From the NCBI GenBank assembly GCA_903844585.1, contig CAIMUD010000064.1:1-9589 (forward strand): a stretch of DNA of 9,589 bases. The letters run 5' to 3'. Positions 5,980-9,589 of the stretch are shown here, piece after piece (the first letter of the stretch is position 1; the number at the start of each line of letters is the position of its first letter). Made by a program: the position numbers and the translations under genes. The notes under the pieces were generated by a model. The model worked only from the letters and a program-made list of their open reading frames with translations, was not told where the DNA came from and did no database searches. Source of the DNA: an uncultured Actinomycetes bacterium. Lineage in GTDB: Bacteria; Actinomycetota; Actinomycetes; Nanopelagicales; Nanopelagicaceae.

Positions 5980-7326
5980 ATGAGTTCGCGCAGCATTATG
6001 TGGTTTCGCCGCGATCTCAGGCTTTCTGATAATCCTGCTTTGCTTGAGGCTATTAATAGCGCCGATGAAGTGGTTGCAGTTTTTATTCTGGATGAAAAAC
6101 TTATCAATCAAAGTGGTAGCAAACGCTTGGCTTACCTTGGCAATTCACTCCGAGCGCTAGATGAATCACTCGGCAATAAGCTACATATTTGTGTTGGAGA
6201 TCAGGTAGAAGTTCTGAAAGAACTCAAAGCAAGATATAACGCAACATCTGTTCACATTTCTACTGAATACGAACCGTACGGGGCTGCGCGTGATGCACGT
6301 GTGGAGGCGGCCGGTATTGCACTTACTCGCACCGGAAGTCCTTATGCCGTTGCACCAGGTCGTGTTTTAAAACCAAGTGATGCGACTCCGTATCGCGTTT
6401 ACACACCTTTTTATCGAGCATGGTGCACACACGGTTGGCGCGCTCCAGTAGCTGCGCCAAAAGTAATTAACGCAGTAACGCCGAGTGGAAAAGAGCGCAA
6501 TTTTCCTGATTGGAAAGTGCCAGATGGTGCAGAAATCTTTAAAGCAGGCGAAAAAGCAGCCCTTGCACGTTGGAAGATTTTTAAGAGCGATGGGTTACAA
6601 AGTTATGATGAAGATCGAAACTTTGCGGGAATTGATGGCACAAGCAAGCTCAGCGCGCATCTAAAGTGGGGTGAAATACACCCACGCACTTTGCTAGCTC
6701 AACTTGGCGCAGAAAAGGCTCATGATGTGTTTAGAAAAGAAATTGCCTGGCGAGAGTTTTATGCAGATGTACTTTTTAATAATCCAGGTACCGATACCGA
6801 GTATTACGCGCCAAGATTTAAAGATATGCGTTATAACCAACCGGCTGACCAGTTAAAAGCCTGGAAAGAAGGTCGTACCGGTTATCCATTTGTGGATGCC
6901 GGCATGCGACAGATGCTTAAAGAAGGTTGGATGCATAATCGCGTACGCATGGTTGTCGCATCATTTTTAGTTAAAGATTTACATCTGGAATGGCAGCATG
7001 GTGCAGATTTCTTTATGGAACATCTTGTTGATTTCGACGTTGCTTCCAATGCACATGGTTGGCAGTGGACGGCAGGTTGTGGAACAGATGCATCTCCTTA
7101 TTACCGCGTCTTTAACCCAATTGAACAAGGCCGTCGCTTTGACGAAAACGGAGATTACATCCGTAAATATGTTCCAGAACTTGCACATTTATCTGCTGCG
7201 GAAATTCATGAGCCTTGGCTCTTTTTAGATGGATATTCAAAAGGTTATCCAGAGAGAATTGTCGACCACGCAGCGGAAAGAATTGAATCACTTGCTCGCT
7301 TGCAAGAAATCAAAGTGAGTGAATAA
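5980..7326 (+). CDS. phrB: Class I CPD deoxyribodipyrimidine photolyase
   Basis: This 448-residue flavoprotein should use blue light and FADH- to split UV-induced cyclobutane pyrimidine dimers. The N-terminal antenna-binding Rossmann domain starts IMWFRRDLRLSDNPALLEA (about 7-25). The helical FAD domain has KEIAWREFYADVLF (about 253-266), GRTGYPFVDAGMRQ (298-311), GWMHNRVRM (316-324), ASFLVKDLHLEW (327-338) and HGWQWTAGCGTDASPYYRVFNP (359-380). Asn357 matches E. coli Asn378, the flavin N5 neighbour typical of photolyases. Trp338 and Trp361 match the inner electron-transfer tryptophans, while the outer position is Tyr285. The ATG at 5980 gives the usual N-terminus; an upstream ATG at 5935 inside citrate synthase adds 15 residues with no family likeness. 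The 3' end overlaps the convergent GGDEF gene by 17 bases. The antenna chromophore cannot be told from the sequence. Confidence 0.95.
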   Translation: MSSRSIMWFRRDLRLSDNPALLEAINSADEVVAVFILDEKLINQSGSKRLAYLGNSLRALDESLGNKLHICVGDQVEVLKELKARYNATSVHISTEYEPYGAARDARVEAAGIALTRTGSPYAVAPGRVLKPSDATPYRVYTPFYRAWCTHGWRAPVAAPKVINAVTPSGKERNFPDWKVPDGAEIFKAGEKAALARWKIFKSDGLQSYDEDRNFAGIDGTSKLSAHLKWGEIHPRTLLAQLGAEKAHDVFRKEIAWREFYADVLFNNPGTDTEYYAPRFKDMRYNQPADQLKAWKEGRTGYPFVDAGMRQMLKEGWMHNRVRMVVASFLVKDLHLEWQHGADFFMEHLVDFDVASNAHGWQWTAGCGTDASPYYRVFNPIEQGRRFDENGDYIRKYVPELAHLSAAEIHEPWLFLDGYSKGYPERIVDHAAERIESLARLQEIKVSE

Positions 7327-8671
7327 GCGAGTTACCACTTCGTTTTGCTTCATACATTGCTGCATCGGCTCGCTGTAATAAATCTCCTTCACCATCATTT
7401 TGTACATGACCGATAGCAACGCTTAGCGTGATTGTTTCTCCACCAATGTTTATTGGATAACTTAGAGTGGCACTTAGCGCATGAGCGACTTCAAGAGTTG
7501 TTTCATATGCACCACTCACAATCACTCCAAATTCATCACCGCCTAACCTTGCAAGAATCGCACCAGTAGGAAGTGATCTTGAAAATCTCGCAGAAACTTG
7601 GCGAAGAACCAGATCACCCATTTCGTGTCCGTATTGGTCGTTAACTGGTTTAAATCCATTGAGATCAAGTAAGAGGAGAGCGCTCTCGGTATTACTCAAA
7701 GTATCTAGCTCTGCAATCAGCCTTCGTCTATTTGGAAGTCCGGTTAGCTCATCAGTTCTTGCCAGAATCTTCTCTTCACCTAAGTTACGCGAATGCTTGA
7801 GCACTAGCGCCATTCGGATAAATGCCAGGAATAGCGTTGCAATTGTTGGTAACACAATAAAAGTTGGGAAGTAGCCGGGTCGTAAAGCGATGATTGCTAA
7901 GAGCGTTGGACTCATGAAGACTGAGAGCGCAATAAAGGCAGGATGAATTGAAATTTCTTTATCCTGTTTCGGAACCTTCTTCCAATATGCGAAGGAAATA
8001 AGAACGATTCCAAGCAACCATCCATCATCGGTGAATTGACCGAATTGGTACTTGCCATTGATATTTAGCCATAGAAATAAAAAATCAGTCGCCGCAAAAG
8101 TTATGACGCCAAGGCAGATTAAAGCGATTCTGAGATTAATCTTCTGAGTAACAAATGAAATGGCGACAGAGACAATCAAAATTAGATCGCAGACAGGATA
8201 AAGAAGGGAGAAAAATGCATCCACGCTGCTACCTGGGAATTTTGGAAGTATTTGCCCAAGGAGCAGCGCTGTGACAATTGCTGTGAGCCCGAGTCCAAAG
8301 ATTGCTGAATCCAGTAGTTCCAAAGTTCCTAACTTCCTTTTGCGGCCAGTTGCGCGAGGAATTGCAAGTAATACACAAGGATAGAAAACGGTATAAAAAA
8401 TATTTGAAATAAGGGTTGAATACTCAGGAAGTTCGAAGAATTGTCCATAACTAGATATTGTCGAACCAATACCCCATGTGATGAGTGCAACTGCCATCAT
8501 CACAAGAGAACCGCTGTCATTGTGCAGAGGTGCTTGAAAGAGAGTTATTACTGAAATGAATACAATCGCGTTGTATAAGTAGAGATCTAGTCCTAGCGTT
8601 GGATTAGAAATAAAAAGGCGCGAAGCTAGATGCGAAAGCAGTAAGACTGGTGCAATCCATCTCGTCATCAT
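7310..8671 (-). CDS. Membrane-anchored GGDEF diguanylate cyclase
   Basis: This protein should make cyclic di-GMP from two GTP at the inner face of the membrane. From ATG 8671 it has 453 residues; positions here count from an in-frame GTG at 8683. Residues 1-297 form about nine or ten hydrophobic helices of no sensor family I recognise. A short linker leads to the GGDEF domain (about 305-457), with DELTGLPNRRRLIAEL (311-326), LLLDLNGFKPVNDQYGHEMGD (337-357, metal-binding Asp340) and an intact active loop LARLGGDEFGVIV (GGDEF 381-385). The end ADAAMYEAKRSGNSLIHSL is typical. The RxxD inhibitory site expected five residues before GGDEF is absent (PTGA), so product inhibition through that site is unlikely. 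No EAL or HD-GYP domain is present. ATG 8671 has AGGTG 9 bases upstream; ATG 8668 and GTG 8683 remain possible. The target process is unknown. Confidence 0.92.
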   Translation of the reverse strand: MMTRWIAPVLLLSHLASRLFISNPTLGLDLYLYNAIVFISVITLFQAPLHNDSGSLVMMAVALITWGIGSTISSYGQFFELPEYSTLISNIFYTVFYPCVLLAIPRATGRKRKLGTLELLDSAIFGLGLTAIVTALLLGQILPKFPGSSVDAFFSLLYPVCDLILIVSVAISFVTQKINLRIALICLGVITFAATDFLFLWLNINGKYQFGQFTDDGWLLGIVLISFAYWKKVPKQDKEISIHPAFIALSVFMSPTLLAIIALRPGYFPTFIVLPTIATLFLAFIRMALVLKHSRNLGEEKILARTDELTGLPNRRRLIAELDTLSNTESALLLLDLNGFKPVNDQYGHEMGDLVLRQVSARFSRSLPTGAILARLGGDEFGVIVSGAYETTLEVAHALSATLSYPINIGGETITLSVAIGHVQNDGEGDLLQRADAAMYEAKRSGNSLIHSL

Positions 8672-8733
8672 GTAAATTCGCACCTAGTAATTAAAGTAAG
8701 AGTTAGCCATTTACCGAATAGGGGAAGCCATAG
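8672..8733. promoter_or_regulatory. Divergent control region between GGDEF and Rieske genes
   Basis: These 62 bases are AT-rich and serve both genes. For the Rieske gene, TAAAGT (8692-8697) is a possible -10, and GGGGA (8721-8725) is a ribosome site 8 bases before ATG 8734. For the GGDEF gene, the minus strand holds TACTTT and TTTAAT as overlapping -10 candidates (around 8698-8690), and AGGTG lies 9 bases before ATG 8671. No convincing -35 or operator repeat is visible. Confidence 0.4.
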
Positions 8734-9159
8734 ATGTCAGCCGAAATCTCTCGTCGAGAAGTTCTTTGTGGAGTCGCACTTTTATCTCTGGGCACCGCTA
8801 TTTCGTTAGATCATGCAGTAGCTGCGACTGGATACACAGTCTTGGCAAATGGAAAAGTCGAAGTAACTATTTCTTCAAACCCAGCTCTGGCAAAAGTTGG
8901 TGGCGTTCTGCGAATAGATGGAGTTAAAGGCAAATCAATAGCTGTTGTGCGAGTAAGCACCGCAAAGACTGGATACAAGGCAATTGACTTAAGTTGCACG
9001 CATCAAGGTTTTCCGGTTGAACAGTCGAGTGCAGGTTGGATGTGCCCAGCGCATGGTTCGCAATTCACTCTTGCAGGAAAGAAAATTAGCGGGCTAGCTA
9101 GAGGGCCACTTAAGAATTTAAACGTTGTGGCAACTGCAACCAAGCTAACTATTGGTTAA
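8734..9159 (+). CDS. Tat-exported Rieske [2Fe-2S] protein
   Basis: This 141-residue protein is a small stand-alone Rieske electron carrier. It starts with a twin-arginine signal (SRREVL, Arg7-Arg8), a hydrophobic stretch (about 10-24) and a likely cleavage site after AVA (residue 30), so it should be folded with its cluster in the cytoplasm and exported by Tat. The Rieske motifs are CTH (Cys88, His90) and CPAH (Cys104, His107) followed by GSQF, supplying two Cys and two His ligands. The segment GLARGPLKNL (120-129) is the usual loop after the second motif. There is no membrane anchor beyond the signal and no lipobox; Cys12 is too early to be one. It resembles the cytochrome bc1 Rieske fold but lacks the subunit's long N-terminus and neighbours, so its partner is unknown. 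GGGGA 8 bases upstream supports the start. The 3' end overlaps the GMC gene by 11 bases. Confidence 0.93.
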   Translation: MSAEISRREVLCGVALLSLGTAISLDHAVAATGYTVLANGKVEVTISSNPALAKVGGVLRIDGVKGKSIAVVRVSTAKTGYKAIDLSCTHQGFPVEQSSAGWMCPAHGSQFTLAGKKISGLARGPLKNLNVVATATKLTIG

Positions 9160-9589
9160 TTAGAAGTTCACCAATTGCACCTTTTGGCACTACGGGATGT
9201 GTTGGAGCAGTTGCTTTAATTTGTTTGTATCCCAAGCCTTGCTCTGGCCTTAAATCAGGTTGATTCTTATTTGGCCACATTGACATCGCTCGTTCTGCTT
9301 GGGCGGTAATTGTGAGTGATGGGTTTACACCTAAGTTTGCGGTGATTGTTGATCCATCAACAACATGAAGTGTTGGGTAATTCCAGACACGGTGATACGG
9401 ATCGATGACACCAGTTGCATCACTATCGCCGATGACACATCCGCCAACAAAGTGCGCTGTAAAAGGTGCGCCAATTAAATCTCCTACGTGCCCGCCAGTA
9501 ATCCCACCATATTTCTTCGCGATGTGGCGTACAGCTTCATTAGCTGCGGGAATATAAGTTGCGTTGGGTTGGTCTGAGCTATTTTTTGA
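9149..9589 (-). CDS. GMC oxidoreductase, cholesterol-oxidase-like, C-terminal part
   Basis: The window holds the last 146 codons, ending ELLINQ and TAG (9151-9149); the 5' end lies beyond base 9589. GMC flavoenzymes oxidise alcohols, often sterols or sugars, with FAD. Visible motifs are TAHFVGGCVIGDSDATGVID (His codon 9454-9452), NYPTLHVVDGSTITANLGVNPSLTITA (Asn codon 9325-9323), and AERAMSMWPNK. The His and Asn match the catalytic pair of the GMC C-terminal domain, and VVDGS is its flavin-contacting strand. The end resembles the mycobacterial ChoD group as I remember it, including the RPEQGLGY and HPVVP segments. Sterol as the substrate is not proven; most ChoD-like proteins of this type have uncertain activity. 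The N-terminal FAD-binding motif is outside the window. It is convergent with the Rieske gene, overlapping by 11 bases. Confidence 0.93.
   Translation of the reverse strand, partial: SKNSSDQPNATYIPAANEAVRHIAKKYGGITGGHVGDLIGAPFTAHFVGGCVIGDSDATGVIDPYHRVWNYPTLHVVDGSTITANLGVNPSLTITAQAERAMSMWPNKNQPDLRPEQGLGYKQIKATAPTHPVVPKGAIGELLINQ

Noticed and set aside
5799..6111. Two minus-strand open frames of about 100 codons across the citrate synthase/photolyase junction
   Set aside because: They lie opposite two clearly conserved genes, have low-complexity Ser/Arg/Thr-rich products with no family resemblance, and no ribosome site or promoter.
7313..7340. Inverted repeat AAGTG...CACTT at the photolyase/GGDEF junction
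   Set aside because: A 5-bp stem with a loop of about 18 bases is expected by chance and lacks a T-tract.
7659..7874. Plus-strand 71-codon open frame opposite the GGDEF domain
   Set aside because: It is antisense to the conserved GGDEF core and has no independent coding evidence.
9142..9163. Possible bidirectional terminator at the Rieske/GMC junction (TAAC-TATTG-GTTA)
   Set aside because: The stem is only four AT-rich base pairs and there is no T-run on either strand.

Overview
The window looks like a chromosomal core-gene segment from a streamlined actinobacterium of moderate-to-low GC, most likely a planktonic freshwater lineage such as the acI/Nanopelagicales group. Three things support this: gene families found essentially only in Actinobacteria (a DUF3027 protein, a DUF2530 membrane protein, the long 127-residue cold-shock protein, the actinobacterial SerC type and the 'citrate synthase 2' type); very tight gene packing; and AT-leaning codon choice where most actinobacteria are GC-rich. 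The lineage call is an inference from style and content, not from a search.

Layout, left to right. The window opens in the 3' end of a chaperonin gene (groL), followed on the same strand by a DUF3027 gene and a cold-shock-domain gene. On the opposite strand, read from right to left, lies a compact gene string: pdxH (4729 to 4058), serC (4048 to 2930), an MFS transporter (2912 to 1755), an unlisted 26-residue membrane microprotein (1745 to 1665) and a DUF2530 membrane protein (1664 to 1470). The gaps are 9, 17, 9 and 0 bases, so it may be one transcript. Divergent from pdxH runs citrate synthase 2 and then a class I photolyase on the + strand. A membrane-bound GGDEF diguanylate cyclase (- strand) and a Tat-exported Rieske protein (+ strand) diverge from a 62-base region. 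The window ends in the C-terminal part of a cholesterol-oxidase-like GMC oxidoreductase (- strand).

How the genes relate. PdxH makes pyridoxal 5'-phosphate, the cofactor of the adjacent SerC, which feeds serine synthesis; citrate synthase 2 is central carbon metabolism. GroEL and the cold-shock protein serve protein and RNA homeostasis, and the photolyase repairs UV damage, which suits a sunlit habitat. The right edge (GGDEF, Rieske, GMC oxidoreductase) suggests signalling and envelope redox chemistry, but no shared pathway can be proven here.

Structural themes. All three convergent gene pairs overlap at their 3' ends (4, 17 and 11 bases), leaving no room for terminators between them. Several genes lack a Shine-Dalgarno sequence but carry a TANNNT -10 box 6-7 bases before the ATG, fitting leaderless transcription. 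No mobile element, CRISPR array, tRNA, rRNA, prophage or defence system was seen, and no stretch over 300 bases lacks a gene. The most novel item is the 26-residue microprotein wedged between the MFS and DUF2530 genes; otherwise this is an ordinary housekeeping region.
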